Assembly (NCBI GenBank): GCA_037384445.1
Contig: JARRNY010000021.1
Coordinates: 1 to 64,000 of the forward strand
DNA: 64,000 nt
Source of the DNA: Thiodiazotropha sp037384445
GTDB taxonomy: Bacteria > Pseudomonadota > Gammaproteobacteria > Chromatiales > Chromatiaceae
Direction: 5' to 3'
Shown here: in pieces, positions 16,337 through 25,791 of the stretch
Position numbering within the stretch: the first letter of the stretch is position 1
Layout of the letters: each line of letters begins with the position of its first letter
Program-made: the position numbers and the translations under genes
Notes under the pieces: generated by a model
Databases searched by the model: none
Told to the model about the DNA's origin: nothing
Seen by the model: the letters and a program-made list of their open reading frames with translations, nothing else

Positions 16337-18709
16337 TCACCAGTCGTAGGCCAGCCCGGCGTAGAGCGTCCTTGGCCCGCCCACTTCGAAGGTGCGTCCG
16401 CCGCTTGCGCTGTAGGAGACCCGCTCCGCATACTTCCGGTCAGCCAGATTCAGGATCGTACCCCAGTAAGACCAGGGACCCTTTGCATAGGCCACCCGCA
16501 GGTTCAGAAGATCCCCTCGCTGGAACTGGCCCTGGGGATCATCATTCTGATTACTGGTGTAGTAACGGCTGATGTGATTCCACTCCAGCTCCGCCGACAA
16601 TCCGGGCAGCGGCGTCCAGGTGAGCCGCGCATCGAGATGGTGACGCGGTGAGGCGCTCATCGTATGGCCGCTGTAGTTGGCTGTGCCGCTGATAAAATCG
16701 AGGTATTTGTTGACCGCATAGGTGTGGGTGAGATCGATACGCCAATCCTGTAGCGGCACAATGCCGATGGCGCTCTCCACACCTTTGACCAGCACTTCGC
16801 CGGCATTCACATAAAGGCTGAGGTTGTCGTCCGCCACCAGCATGTCCGTTATCTTCGTGTGGTAGAGAGTCACGTCGTAGCTCAGCCAGCCATCCTGGGT
16901 CCTGCCGCGCAGGCCAAGTTCGTAGTTTCTCGCCTTTTCCGGCTCGAGATCGGGGTTGGGATCGTAACCCCGACTGCCGACGAAGAGGTAGGTTCTGCTC
17001 GGCACCACGAACCCCTGGCCATAACCAACCCAGAGGCTGTTGCGGGCATTCAGATCGAAAGTCGCGCCCGCTTTGGGGCTGAGATGGGAGTAACTGATCG
17101 ATTCGTCGTAATCGGTGGCCACACCACGGGAGACCTTGTAACCGTCCGCCGCATAGTTGATATGGTCATAACGTGCGCCGAGGGAGAGGTGCAGCCAGGA
17201 CTTCGGCGACAGCTCATATTGAACAAAGGGCGAACGGGTAGTGGCTGTGACATCCCACTGCTGGCTGATGTCGCTCGACGGCTGGCGATCTTCGAAAGTT
17301 TTGGACAGGGAGTCGCTGTGCAGCAGATCGATACCGACGATGAGCTGGGAGGCGTAACCGTCGAACTCGTGCCGATAGAGCCCCACCAGATTCTGGTTGG
17401 TAACATCACTGCTGGAGAAACCACCGGTGACGCTGTAGGAGGGCGGACCCTCGGATTGGGTGTTGCGGATACCGTAGGAGAGCTCAATAGCGGAGTGGTT
17501 GCTCAGGTCACGTTCATATTTGAAGCTTCCGGAGACCGCCTCTTCGTCATTATAGGCGTCATAGACCAAAGCCTGTTGCCAATCCTCGTTGAATTGCGCC
17601 TCGTTCAGCGAACCTGGATTCTCCTGATAGAGGTCGAGATATTCGACCCGAAAGGTGTAAGCCACATCGATGTCGGGCGTGTAGAGCAGCTTGCTGCTGA
17701 ACTGCTTGCGCTCGTTATCGGTCCGCTCCCGCCAACCGTCATAGTTGAGGAAGTTGGCATCGACAAAGTAGCCCAGAGCGTCGTTGCTTCCCGCTGCTGA
17801 GACGCCACCCCGCTGCCGGCCATACTCACCCGCCTCACCCCAAACACGAACTTCCGGGTCCGCCGGTGGTTCGCGGGTGATGACATTGATGACCCCTCCC
17901 AGGGCATTGCTGCCATAGAGTGCGGAAGCGGGTCCCCGGATCACCTCGACCCGTTCGATGTCGAAGGTGTTGCTATCCTCCACCGAACCGATGGAGCCGC
18001 TGCCGAAGGCCGAGCCGATGGCCAGTCCGTCGATCAGATTGATGGTGTAGTTCTTGCCCCCGCTGGGAATTCTGAGATTGCGAATCATGCTGTAGCCGGG
18101 AATCCGCTTCAGCAGTTCGCGGCGGGTATCGACGGGCTTGATCCTTGCCAGCTCCTGCTGGTCAATTATGGAGATGGCAGCTGGCGTCTTCTGCACCTCG
18201 GAGGCGACCCGGGAGGCGGTGACTGAGAGAACGACCCGATCCGTCACCTCACCGTCCTCTGTCTCCTCCTGCGTCGTTCCGCGCCGGCTGGTGCTGAGCA
18301 ACTGGTAGTGACCGTCCTCCCTGTGCCGCCAGCGCAGACCGCTGCCGGACAGCAGTCGGTAGAGGGCCGCTTCGGGTGTCAGCCTGCCACTGACGCCAGG
18401 GCTGCGCAAACCACTCACCTGAGCCGGAACATAGCGTAACTTCACACCAGCCTGCGCCATAAAGCTATGAAGTGCCGGTTTAAGCGATTGGGGCGGGATA
18501 GCAAAATCCACAACTGTCTGATTTTGACTGTTGGGGAGCCTGGCGCTCTCCGCCGCAAAGAGATTTTGGCAGAGATTGCCACCCAGCAGACCCAGGCAGA
18601 GAATCAGGCCCAAATGCCGTCTATTCCCTGTTTTTACCAGCATGCAGTAGCGGCAATGGATCAGTGCATCGAGACTTAAGCGCACCCGAAAACATATTGT
18701 GTTCTTCAT
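16337..18709 (-). CDS. TonB-dependent receptor with N-terminal STN (secretin/TonB) domain
   Basis: 790 residues from the ATG giving MKNTICF (GGAG upstream); an internal start at 18643 would still leave a signal peptide. After export (about residue 55, NLFAAE) comes an STN domain (VVDFAIPPQSLKPALHSFMAQAGVKL), the signalling domain of FecA-type receptors that talk to an anti-sigma factor. Then follow a TonB box (RVVLSVTASR), plug (GSIGSVEDSNTFDIERVEVIRGPASALYG, described by its ends GSIGSV and ALYG) and a barrel ending in Trp. It probably imports a siderophore-like ligand and signals its presence. No ECF sigma/anti-sigma pair is in the window. It lies downstream of the RND genes on the same strand. 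Confidence 0.9.
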   Translation of the reverse strand: MKNTICFRVRLSLDALIHCRYCMLVKTGNRRHLGLILCLGLLGGNLCQNLFAAESARLPNSQNQTVVDFAIPPQSLKPALHSFMAQAGVKLRYVPAQVSGLRSPGVSGRLTPEAALYRLLSGSGLRWRHREDGHYQLLSTSRRGTTQEETEDGEVTDRVVLSVTASRVASEVQKTPAAISIIDQQELARIKPVDTRRELLKRIPGYSMIRNLRIPSGGKNYTINLIDGLAIGSAFGSGSIGSVEDSNTFDIERVEVIRGPASALYGSNALGGVINVITREPPADPEVRVWGEAGEYGRQRGGVSAAGSNDALGYFVDANFLNYDGWRERTDNERKQFSSKLLYTPDIDVAYTFRVEYLDLYQENPGSLNEAQFNEDWQQALVYDAYNDEEAVSGSFKYERDLSNHSAIELSYGIRNTQSEGPPSYSVTGGFSSSDVTNQNLVGLYRHEFDGYASQLIVGIDLLHSDSLSKTFEDRQPSSDISQQWDVTATTRSPFVQYELSPKSWLHLSLGARYDHINYAADGYKVSRGVATDYDESISYSHLSPKAGATFDLNARNSLWVGYGQGFVVPSRTYLFVGSRGYDPNPDLEPEKARNYELGLRGRTQDGWLSYDVTLYHTKITDMLVADDNLSLYVNAGEVLVKGVESAIGIVPLQDWRIDLTHTYAVNKYLDFISGTANYSGHTMSASPRHHLDARLTWTPLPGLSAELEWNHISRYYTSNQNDDPQGQFQRGDLLNLRVAYAKGPWSYWGTILNLADRKYAERVSYSASGGRTFEVGGPRTLYAGLAYDW

Positions 18710-18876
18710 GAATTTCCAGCTCCCTGTGCGATGCAGGCGCACATCGCTATGCTCTGTAGATTTAGTAACCTAATTCCCAGAGCAAAAGAGAGGCCAATTA
18801 CAGCTACTTGTTTTTAAAGGATGTTTATTGCTGCAATCGAAACGGAAACTGTTTTTTCACACAAAAGATGGGGATA

Positions 18877-21800
18877 TCACGAGTCCAACTGCTGCACTTC
18901 AGGGAGTGCAGCGTGCCGCCGCCCACGCCACCGGCCAGCATCTTCCAGGATGAGATAGAGGCTCGGCACCAGCAGCAGCGTGATGGCGGTGGCGAATAGA
19001 ATGCCGTAACCGAGCGAAATCGCCATGGGGATCATGAAACGGGCCTGTCGTGAGGTCTCGAAAATCATCGGCGCAAGGCCACCGAAGGTGGTGACTGTGG
19101 TCAGTAGGATGGGGCGGAAGCGACGCACACCGGCAGCCACCATGGCATCCATAGCGCTCATGCCCTCGCTGCGGCGTTCGTTGGCGTAGGTGATCATGAC
19201 CAGAGCATCGTTCACCACCACACCGCCCAGTGCGATCATGCCCATGACACTGATCAAGCTCAGGCTGTAGCCCATCAGCAAGTGACCGAGGATACCCCCC
19301 ACTATGCCGAAGGGAATCGCACTCATGACGATCAACGGTTGCGTATAGCTGCGGAAAGGTATTGCCAACAAGGCAAATATCACAATCAGGGCACCGCTCA
19401 CGCTAACGTAGAAGCTGTCCACCGCCTCGCGCAAGCTCGCCTGCCGTCCTTCGAAACTATAGGCAAGTCCCGGATAGTCCCTGAGCAGTGCGGGTAACAC
19501 ATCGCTCTTGACCTCCTGCAGTATACGGGTGGTCTCGCTGATGGGCTCCACGTTGGCGGTGACGGTAACGGTACGCCGTCCCCCCCGGCGATCGATCTCG
19601 GTAAAGGCGCGGCCCGGCTTGAACACCACCACCTGACGCAAAGGGACATAGCCGCCCGCGGGGGTGCGGATCAACATCTGCTCCAGATCGTAGACCCGCC
19701 TGCGCTCCTCCTCCGGGAGCCGCACCAACACCTTGATCTCATCGTTTCCCCGCTGCTGACGCAGCGCCTCGGCGCCGTGGAAGGCGGCACGGATCTGGTT
19801 GCCGATCTCGTTGGCAGTCAGGCCCAGGCTACGGGCCTCCGCCGTGAGGCGGAAGTCGAACTGCCGCTTGCCGGGGGTGAAACCGTCGTCGATATCTTTG
19901 ATGTTGCTGAACTGTCCCAGCCGTTCAGCCAGGGCACTGCTGGCCAGGTCGAGCATGTCGCTATCGTTGTGACTCAACTCAACGCTGATGGAGGCGCCGC
20001 TGCCTGGGCCACCGCGGTCCGACTCATAACGACTCGACTCGGTGCCGGGAATAGTCCCCACCGCCTTGCGCCAGAGCCGGGTGACCTGCGCCGTAGAGAT
20101 CGGCCGCTGCCCCGGAGGCTGCAGATAGGCGCGGACGGAGACCTTGTTTTCGTTCACCAGGGCGAAGACCCCCTTGCTGAGTTGCTTCCCGCCGTGCTCT
20201 TCGATGACTTTGTTCAGCGCATTGACGACCCGGTCCCGTACCGCCTCGACCCGGACCATGGGCGTTCCCACCGGCAGCGTGACTGTCGTGTTAGCCCTGT
20301 CCGATTCGACCTTGGGCATGAGGATAAAACCCATGCGACCGCTTATGGGTATGGCGATCACCACCGCCAGCAAGGCGAGCGCGCAGGTGGCAGTGAGGTA
20401 GCGATGGCTTACCGCCAGACGCAGAAATGGCCCGTAGACATCCTCCACGAAATGGCGGAAGGCAAGACTGAAGCGCTGCTGGCGCTGGTGCAGCGCCTCA
20501 CCCCATCGGGTCCTGCGCCGGTCCCTCACATGGGCCAGATGAGCCGGCAGGATGAACAGCGCCTCCAGCCAGGAGATGAGAAAGACGCTGCTCACCACCA
20601 GCGGTATCACCGACCAGATCTTACCGAAAGCGCCCGGCACAAAGAGGATCGGCAGGAAGGCGACGATATTGGTGAGGATGCTGAAGCCGATGGGCACGGC
20701 GATATCCTGAGCACCACGGATCGACGCCTGCAGAAAGCCCATGCCCCGCTGGCGGTACTCGTAGATGTTTTCGCCGGCGATGATGGCATCGTCCACCACG
20801 ATGCCGAGGGCGACGATGAAGGCAAAGAGGGAGACCATATTCATCGAAACCCCCATCCCCGGCAGGAACAGCAAGGCCCCGAGGAAAGCGGTGGGAATGC
20901 CGACGGTGACCCAGAAGGCGAGCTTGAACTCCAGGAAGAGACTCAGCAGGCCCAGCACCAGGAGCAGGCCGATAAAGCCGTTTTTCAACAACAGACTGAG
21001 CCGTTGCAGGTAGACCTCGGAGCGATCACTGAGGATCTCCAGCTCGATCTGGGGCGGCAGCCCGGCTCGAATCAGCGGCAGGCTATCCCGTACGGCTTGC
21101 GAGACGCTCAGCGGGGTCTGCTCCCCCACCCGTGAGACATCGATACCGATCGCGCGCTTATCGTTGAAGGTGGCGATCCGGTTACTGTCGGCGAAGCCTT
21201 CGCTCACCTGGGCGATGTCGCCGAGTCGAAGCAGTACCCCGCCCTCGCCCTGGATCAGCGGCAATGCTGCGAACTCCCGCGCCCATTGGCGCCGCTCGTT
21301 GATGCGTAGCAGTATCTCCCCACCCCGGGTCTCGATACTGCCGCCTGCGCGATCGACCGCCAGAGCCCGCACCGTCTGCGCCACCTCGTTGAGCGTCAGG
21401 TCGTGGGCACGCAGATTCGCTTCGGGGATCTCGATATGCACCTCGAGCGCACGCGCCCCCTCCAGATCGACCTGGGTAATGCCCGGTTGCTGCAGCAGTG
21501 CCTCGCGCACCCGTTGTGCGGCCCGGTAGAGGGCATGCTCGTCCGCATCGCCGTAGACCTGGATGTCGATCACCCCATGCTTGTGGACATCGAGCGTAAT
21601 GGTCGGGCGTTCGGCCTCCTCCGGCAGGGTGGTGATACGGGCCACCGCCTGCTGCACATTCTGGTAGACCATCTGCGCATCGGCCCCGGAGAGCAGTGAG
21701 AGAGCGACCGAGGCGCTCCCCTCGGAAGCACTGGAACGGATCTCATCGATTCCGTCGAGGCTGCGCACCGACTCCTCGACCGCCAGTACCACACCCAGCT

Positions 21801-21996
21801 CCACCTCCTCGGGTGTCGCCCCGGGATAGGCGATCCTGACCGTGATCCGGTCCAGATCGAAAGCCGGATAGACCTCCTGCTGGATACGCGTGGTCAGATA
21901 GAGGCCGCCGAACAGCAATACCAGCATCAGCAGGTTGGCCGTGACAGAGTTGCTCGCCATCCATGCGATGGGCCCCCGTTGCCAGCGCTCACTCAT
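18877..21996 (-). CDS. RND-family efflux pump inner membrane transporter
   Basis: 1039 residues with the AcrB/MMPL-type layout. An N-terminal helix is followed by a first large periplasmic loop (VYPAFDLDRITVRIAYPGATPEEVE), helices 2-6 containing a GIVVDDAIIAGENIYEYRQ segment (helix-4 Asp-Asp pair for proton relay), a second periplasmic loop and helices 8-12 with GGVVVNDALVMI. Together with the adaptor and outer-membrane factor it would expel substrates by proton antiport. Its start overlaps the adaptor's stop by 4 bases (ATGA). The sequence is nearer to the poorly characterised HAE-type pumps than to AcrB itself. The substrate is unknown. Confidence 0.93.
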   Translation of the reverse strand: MSERWQRGPIAWMASNSVTANLLMLVLLFGGLYLTTRIQQEVYPAFDLDRITVRIAYPGATPEEVELGVVLAVEESVRSLDGIDEIRSSASEGSASVALSLLSGADAQMVYQNVQQAVARITTLPEEAERPTITLDVHKHGVIDIQVYGDADEHALYRAAQRVREALLQQPGITQVDLEGARALEVHIEIPEANLRAHDLTLNEVAQTVRALAVDRAGGSIETRGGEILLRINERRQWAREFAALPLIQGEGGVLLRLGDIAQVSEGFADSNRIATFNDKRAIGIDVSRVGEQTPLSVSQAVRDSLPLIRAGLPPQIELEILSDRSEVYLQRLSLLLKNGFIGLLLVLGLLSLFLEFKLAFWVTVGIPTAFLGALLFLPGMGVSMNMVSLFAFIVALGIVVDDAIIAGENIYEYRQRGMGFLQASIRGAQDIAVPIGFSILTNIVAFLPILFVPGAFGKIWSVIPLVVSSVFLISWLEALFILPAHLAHVRDRRRTRWGEALHQRQQRFSLAFRHFVEDVYGPFLRLAVSHRYLTATCALALLAVVIAIPISGRMGFILMPKVESDRANTTVTLPVGTPMVRVEAVRDRVVNALNKVIEEHGGKQLSKGVFALVNENKVSVRAYLQPPGQRPISTAQVTRLWRKAVGTIPGTESSRYESDRGGPGSGASISVELSHNDSDMLDLASSALAERLGQFSNIKDIDDGFTPGKRQFDFRLTAEARSLGLTANEIGNQIRAAFHGAEALRQQRGNDEIKVLVRLPEEERRRVYDLEQMLIRTPAGGYVPLRQVVVFKPGRAFTEIDRRGGRRTVTVTANVEPISETTRILQEVKSDVLPALLRDYPGLAYSFEGRQASLREAVDSFYVSVSGALIVIFALLAIPFRSYTQPLIVMSAIPFGIVGGILGHLLMGYSLSLISVMGMIALGGVVVNDALVMITYANERRSEGMSAMDAMVAAGVRRFRPILLTTVTTFGGLAPMIFETSRQARFMIPMAISLGYGILFATAITLLLVPSLYLILEDAGRWRGRRHAALPEVQQLDS

Positions 21997-23195
21997 GGTT
22001 GCCGCCTTGGTGCTTCAGCCGCGGTACGCAGTGGCATGCCCGCCACCGCCACCGCCAGCTCGCTGGTGATGATACGGTCTCCGGCTTCGAGACCACCACG
22101 CACATAGACTTCATTGACCCCGCTATAGAGTAGCGACAGACGGCGAATCGCCAGCTTGTCCTCTCGATCCATGACCCACAGGGTGTTGTCATCACGCAGC
22201 CAGCCACGATCCAGGGAGAGTACATCGCGCAGCTCGCTACCTACGATTTCGGCACGCACGAAAGAGCCCAGCAACAGTGGAGGCAGCTCTCCATCGGCCA
22301 GGGCCAGGGGATCGTCCACCGCGACCAGTAAGCGGGCCATGCGCCCCTTCTCATCCAGATCACCGCGAAGGCGGATGACCCTGCCCTCACGGTAGCGCCC
22401 TTTACCCCAGATCTGCTCCTGGTAGAGATGCACCTTGGCACCCGCCTCGCCTCCGGCAGGCATCTTCAGCCAGCGCAGGCTGGCAGCCGGCACCGCCAGC
22501 TCCACCCAAAAGGTGTCGGTGTCGACCAAGGTGGCCAGATTGGCGCCGCTGGTGACCCGGGTGCCCAGATTGACCTGACGCTCCATCACCAGGGCATTGA
22601 ATGGCGCTTTGATTTGGGTGCGCGCCAGATCCAGCTCGGCGGCGGCCAACGCGGCTTCGGCTGACGAGACATCGGCACGGGCGGTCTCCCGCTGGGGTTC
22701 GCGCAACATCAGCCGGCGTTGCACTTGCGAGGGTTCGCTCGCCTGTTTCAACAACGCGAACTCCTGCTCCGCCACCTTCCCCTTGCCCGCCTCCAGCGCC
22801 AGTTCGGCCTTGGCTTTTGTCAGGTCGGCACGGCGTTGGCGTATCGCGAGCCGGTAGTCCGCCGGATCGATCTGCAGCAGCAGCTCGCCGGCGGCGACCT
22901 GAGCGCCTGGCTCGAAGGTCTCGCTGGTGTGGTTCACTTCACCGGCCACCTGGGATTGCAGGGTCACCTGACGCGCCGCCAGCACCGAGCCCCAGGCTTC
23001 GATGGTCAGGGTATGGCTCTGGGGCGTCGCCTCAACCACCTCCACCAGGCGAGCCTGACGCACCGGTTTACTGCGCTGAGCGCGGCTGGAGGTGCTCATC
23101 AGGTAGCCCACCACCGCCGTAGCCACCACGATAATCAGGGCGGGCAGGAGCAACTTGCGGGCACTCCTGCCCGCGCTGAAGGCACTATCGGTCAT
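21993..23195 (-). CDS. RND efflux periplasmic adaptor (membrane fusion protein)
   Basis: 400 residues from ATG 23195, eight bases after a GGAGGA site; a GTG two codons earlier is in frame. One N-terminal membrane anchor (about 15-35) is followed by a lipoyl/barrel-sandwich half (GSVLAARQVTLQSQVAGEV), an alpha hairpin (QRRADLTKAKAELALEAGKG), the second lipoyl half (TQIKAPFNALVMERQVNLG) and beta-barrel domains. This is the HlyD/AcrA family. It bridges the RND pump and the outer-membrane factor. The start overlaps the OMF stop, so the three genes form one coupled operon. Confidence 0.92.
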   Translation of the reverse strand: MTDSAFSAGRSARKLLLPALIIVVATAVVGYLMSTSSRAQRSKPVRQARLVEVVEATPQSHTLTIEAWGSVLAARQVTLQSQVAGEVNHTSETFEPGAQVAAGELLLQIDPADYRLAIRQRRADLTKAKAELALEAGKGKVAEQEFALLKQASEPSQVQRRLMLREPQRETARADVSSAEAALAAAELDLARTQIKAPFNALVMERQVNLGTRVTSGANLATLVDTDTFWVELAVPAASLRWLKMPAGGEAGAKVHLYQEQIWGKGRYREGRVIRLRGDLDEKGRMARLLVAVDDPLALADGELPPLLLGSFVRAEIVGSELRDVLSLDRGWLRDDNTLWVMDREDKLAIRRLSLLYSGVNEVYVRGGLEAGDRIITSELAVAVAGMPLRTAAEAPRRQP

Positions 23196-24582
23196 TCTCA
23201 CTCTCCTCCGGCGGCGTCATGGACCAACCACCTGCCAGCGCACGCACCAATTGGATACGATCACTGATCAGTTGGCGCTGGGCGGTTACCTGCTGGCGTT
23301 CCAGGGCCTGGCGGGAGCGCATGGCATCAAGCACGGAGAGATAGTCCGTGTCGCCCTGGAAGTAACGCTGTCTCTCCTGATGCTCTACCGCGGCCGCCTG
23401 TCGCAGCTGGGCATCCAGGCTGGCCTGATAGCGCCGCTGTCCCAGTTCGGCGGTCAGGGCCATTTCAACCTCCCCAATGGCGTCGAGCAGGGCCTGGCGG
23501 TAGTCATTCATCGTCTCCAGCGCTGCGGCCTGTGCCCGCTCCGCCTCGGCACGGCGTTGACCGCCATCGACCAAGGGAAGCGTAAGCTGCGCTATCAGGG
23601 AACCGAGCCAATCGGAAAAGAGCTCACCGTTACGGCTGGAGGTGGTAATAGAGGCGCTGAGATCGATGCGGGGATAGCGGGCTGCCACAGCCGCTGCGGC
23701 CCGCGCATCAGCAGCCCCCAGCCGCAGTCGGGCTGACTGAATATCGGGCCGACGCTGAAGCAGTTCGGCCGGGACGCCGGTATCCGGCAAGGGCCCCAAA
23801 GCCGGCAGTGCTTTCCCTGCAGGTAGCATCCGGCTGCCCGGGTAGGCCCCCAGAAGGATGGTCAGTTGGTGCTCTAGTGTAGCCAGCGTGGCATCCGCCC
23901 GCGCCAGCTCTCCCTCGGTCTGAGCCAACAGCTGTCGCTGGCGGTAGACATCGCTGGCATTGCTCTGACCAATACGAAAGCGCGCCTCTACCAACTTCAG
24001 CAGTTGCCGGTTGGTATCGACCTGCCCGGCAACGAGAGCAACCTGGGCCCGCTGCTCCAGAAGCTGGTACCAGGTATCGGCCACTTCAGTGCTCAGCGTG
24101 ATGGCAGCGGTGTGCAGGTCAGCGGCGCTGGCCTGGGCATCCAGGAGAGCGGCTTCGGAGCTACTGCTCAAGCGGCCCCAGAGATCGACCTCATAGGCGG
24201 CGGAGAGCCCCAGCTGTCGGCTGGTCTGCGCACTCGTTGAGTTGGAGTCCTGGCGTGTCAGGCCAGCCTCGGCATCCAGTTCCGGCCATAGCGTTCCCCT
24301 CTCGCGACGGGCGACCGCCTCGGCCTGGCGCAGCCGCGCCCAGGCTGCCTGCAGGGTAAAGCTCTCCGACAGGGCTTGTTCGATCAAGTTATCCAGATTC
24401 GAATCGTTGAACGCCAGCCACCAGCGCTCGGGGAGAGCCTGCTCACCGGCCGGCTGACTGAAGCGGGTTGGCGCCTCTATCGTCAACTCCCTTGGGGGAG
24501 GCGTTGCGGCACAAGCTGCCAGCACCGAGCTGACAGACAGGACGGTGAATAAACGCCAAACGCCGAGATGAGAGAACACCAA
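23185..24582 (-). CDS. NodT/OprM-family outer membrane efflux lipoprotein
   Basis: 465 residues with a lipoprotein signal peptide and lipobox VLAAC (Cys about residue 24). The internal repeat of the family is visible: WWLAFNDSNLDNLIEQAL at the start of the mature protein, YEVDLWGRLSSSSEAAL in the first half and LPLVDGGQRRAEAERAQAA in the second. Trimers of this family form the tunnel through periplasm and outer membrane. It is the first gene of the OMF-adaptor-pump operon. Confidence 0.92.
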   Translation of the reverse strand: MVFSHLGVWRLFTVLSVSSVLAACAATPPPRELTIEAPTRFSQPAGEQALPERWWLAFNDSNLDNLIEQALSESFTLQAAWARLRQAEAVARRERGTLWPELDAEAGLTRQDSNSTSAQTSRQLGLSAAYEVDLWGRLSSSSEAALLDAQASAADLHTAAITLSTEVADTWYQLLEQRAQVALVAGQVDTNRQLLKLVEARFRIGQSNASDVYRQRQLLAQTEGELARADATLATLEHQLTILLGAYPGSRMLPAGKALPALGPLPDTGVPAELLQRRPDIQSARLRLGAADARAAAAVAARYPRIDLSASITTSSRNGELFSDWLGSLIAQLTLPLVDGGQRRAEAERAQAAALETMNDYRQALLDAIGEVEMALTAELGQRRYQASLDAQLRQAAAVEHQERQRYFQGDTDYLSVLDAMRSRQALERQQVTAQRQLISDRIQLVRALAGGWSMTPPEESENDR

Positions 24583-24900
24583 TCAGTACACCACTAACGC
24601 CACAAAAATCTTCACGCCCCAGACGCAACTATCAGACACAATCAACGAGGGGATCAACCACAGATTCAACCCCATCCACAGCCCGCCTATATTAGTGAAA
24701 ATTATTCCTGAAAAACAGTGTGTTATATAACGCAACAGAATGCGGCGTATGACATGCCCCAGCTAACGGGGGAGATCCGGGAAATACCCGACTTTGAGAG
24801 AACGGGCGATTGAGCACTATCAATCGCCCTGGGCCAGGGTAAGCCCCAGTACGGGAATCAACTCGCCCAGCTTGGCTGGAGCGCGGCCCTACTCCGCAAA
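24583..24900. other. 318-base intergenic region
   Basis: It probably contains the promoter of the efflux operon (AT-rich stretch about 24690-24735). Near the lipase end it contains one strong hairpin (24804-24829). No supported gene. Confidence 0.55.
24804..24829. terminator. Perfect 10-bp hairpin downstream of lipase gene
   Basis: GGGCGATTGA-GCACTA-TCAATCGCCC. It lies about 70 bases past the lipase stop (minus strand). There is no T-run on either side, so intrinsic termination is uncertain. Confidence 0.45.
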
Positions 24901-25695
24901 TTACAGTCCATTCAGCAGCCGCATCAGCAACGGCCCGTCCGACGGCTGCAGTGCATGGCTCACCGGCGTGGTGACGACCTGCGACCTGTCTTTCAACGCC
25001 GCCACGTTGTTCATGTCCTGGCTGAATGCGGGTACCAGTTCGTCACCGGCACCGATGGGACCTGGACGCACCACCGAGATGTATTGGATGTCGGGATGGG
25101 GCTGGCGGTTGAGCCAGAACAACAGATTGCCCGGCTGCTCCGGAGTGAGATCCAGCAACACCTCCCAGGAGTCGCGCACCACACCATAGAGTTCACCGGC
25201 AAAGAACTCCTTCACCACGCTGATCGGAAAGGCGTCATCGGTCTCATCCAGCGCTTCGACCGCGCGCAATGTACCGAGATGAGGCGCTGCTATGGTGATC
25301 AGCGCTTTGGGGTGGTTAACCCCGCCCCGCACCAGCGCCATACGCGCTACCACCCCACCAGCGGAGTGACCAACCAGAATCACCGGTTCATCAGGATGGC
25401 GCTGTTGCAGCGTGCCAATCATGCGCGACAGCAGGTCGGCCTGCAGCGCCACCGGCGCCATGGAGGGGAGTTCGACCGTGTAGAACTTGTTACCCACGGC
25501 ATCGGCTCTGGTGGGAATCAAACCGCGAGGCGTGAGGATGCCGGCACGTTGCCAACCGTTGTGTTGCAGGGCCGGAGCAACGCCGCTGGCATCCCAGGAG
25601 ACGGCACTACCCAGGTAGCCATGCACGAGCACCGCCACGTCGGCCTGGACTGCGGTGGAGGCCAACAGCAAGAGGAGGATCAGTAAACGGTTCAT
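24901..25695 (-). CDS. Secreted alpha/beta hydrolase, lipase-like
   Basis: 264 residues from the ATG giving MNRLLILLLLLAS, with AAGGAG just upstream; the frame extends six codons further. A signal peptide ends after VQA. The nucleophile elbow GHSAGG (Ser about 99) and the oxyanion-type HGYLGS motif near the N-terminus match bacterial lipases/esterases. The acid and His residues fall in DELVPAFS and PVSHALQPSD. It would act in the periplasm or outside the cell on ester substrates. It lies downstream of soeC on the same strand with a hairpin between, so it may be a separate unit. Confidence 0.85.
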   Translation of the reverse strand: MNRLLILLLLLASTAVQADVAVLVHGYLGSAVSWDASGVAPALQHNGWQRAGILTPRGLIPTRADAVGNKFYTVELPSMAPVALQADLLSRMIGTLQQRHPDEPVILVGHSAGGVVARMALVRGGVNHPKALITIAAPHLGTLRAVEALDETDDAFPISVVKEFFAGELYGVVRDSWEVLLDLTPEQPGNLLFWLNRQPHPDIQYISVVRPGPIGAGDELVPAFSQDMNNVAALKDRSQVVTTPVSHALQPSDGPLLMRLLNGL

Positions 25696-25728
25696 GGTGA
25701 ACTCCTTGTTCAATAGAGTCGGTAGGAA

Positions 25729-25761
25729 GTTTTGAGCTGAGTGAACGCCTCAACTCAAAAC
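25729..25761. repeat. 13-bp inverted repeat between soeC and lipase
   Basis: GTTTTGAGCTGAG (25729-25741) and CTCAACTCAAAAC (25749-25761) pair with one mismatch over a 7-base loop. The following tract to about 25785 is made of ACTCAAA-like heptamers, similar in style to the tracts inside the soe operon. Confidence 0.5.
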
Positions 25762-25791
25762 CAAAAACTCAAGACTCAAAACACTTCGGCA

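Noticed and set aside
16859..17800. Plus-strand open frame of about 313 codons
   Set aside because: Antisense to the STN-type TonB receptor; no recognisable domain or ribosome site.
19777..21135. Long open frame (about 450 codons) on the plus strand
   Set aside because: It lies opposite the RND pump gene, which is clearly the coding strand. The translation is low-complexity and His/Gln/Arg-rich, typical of antisense frames in GC-rich genes.
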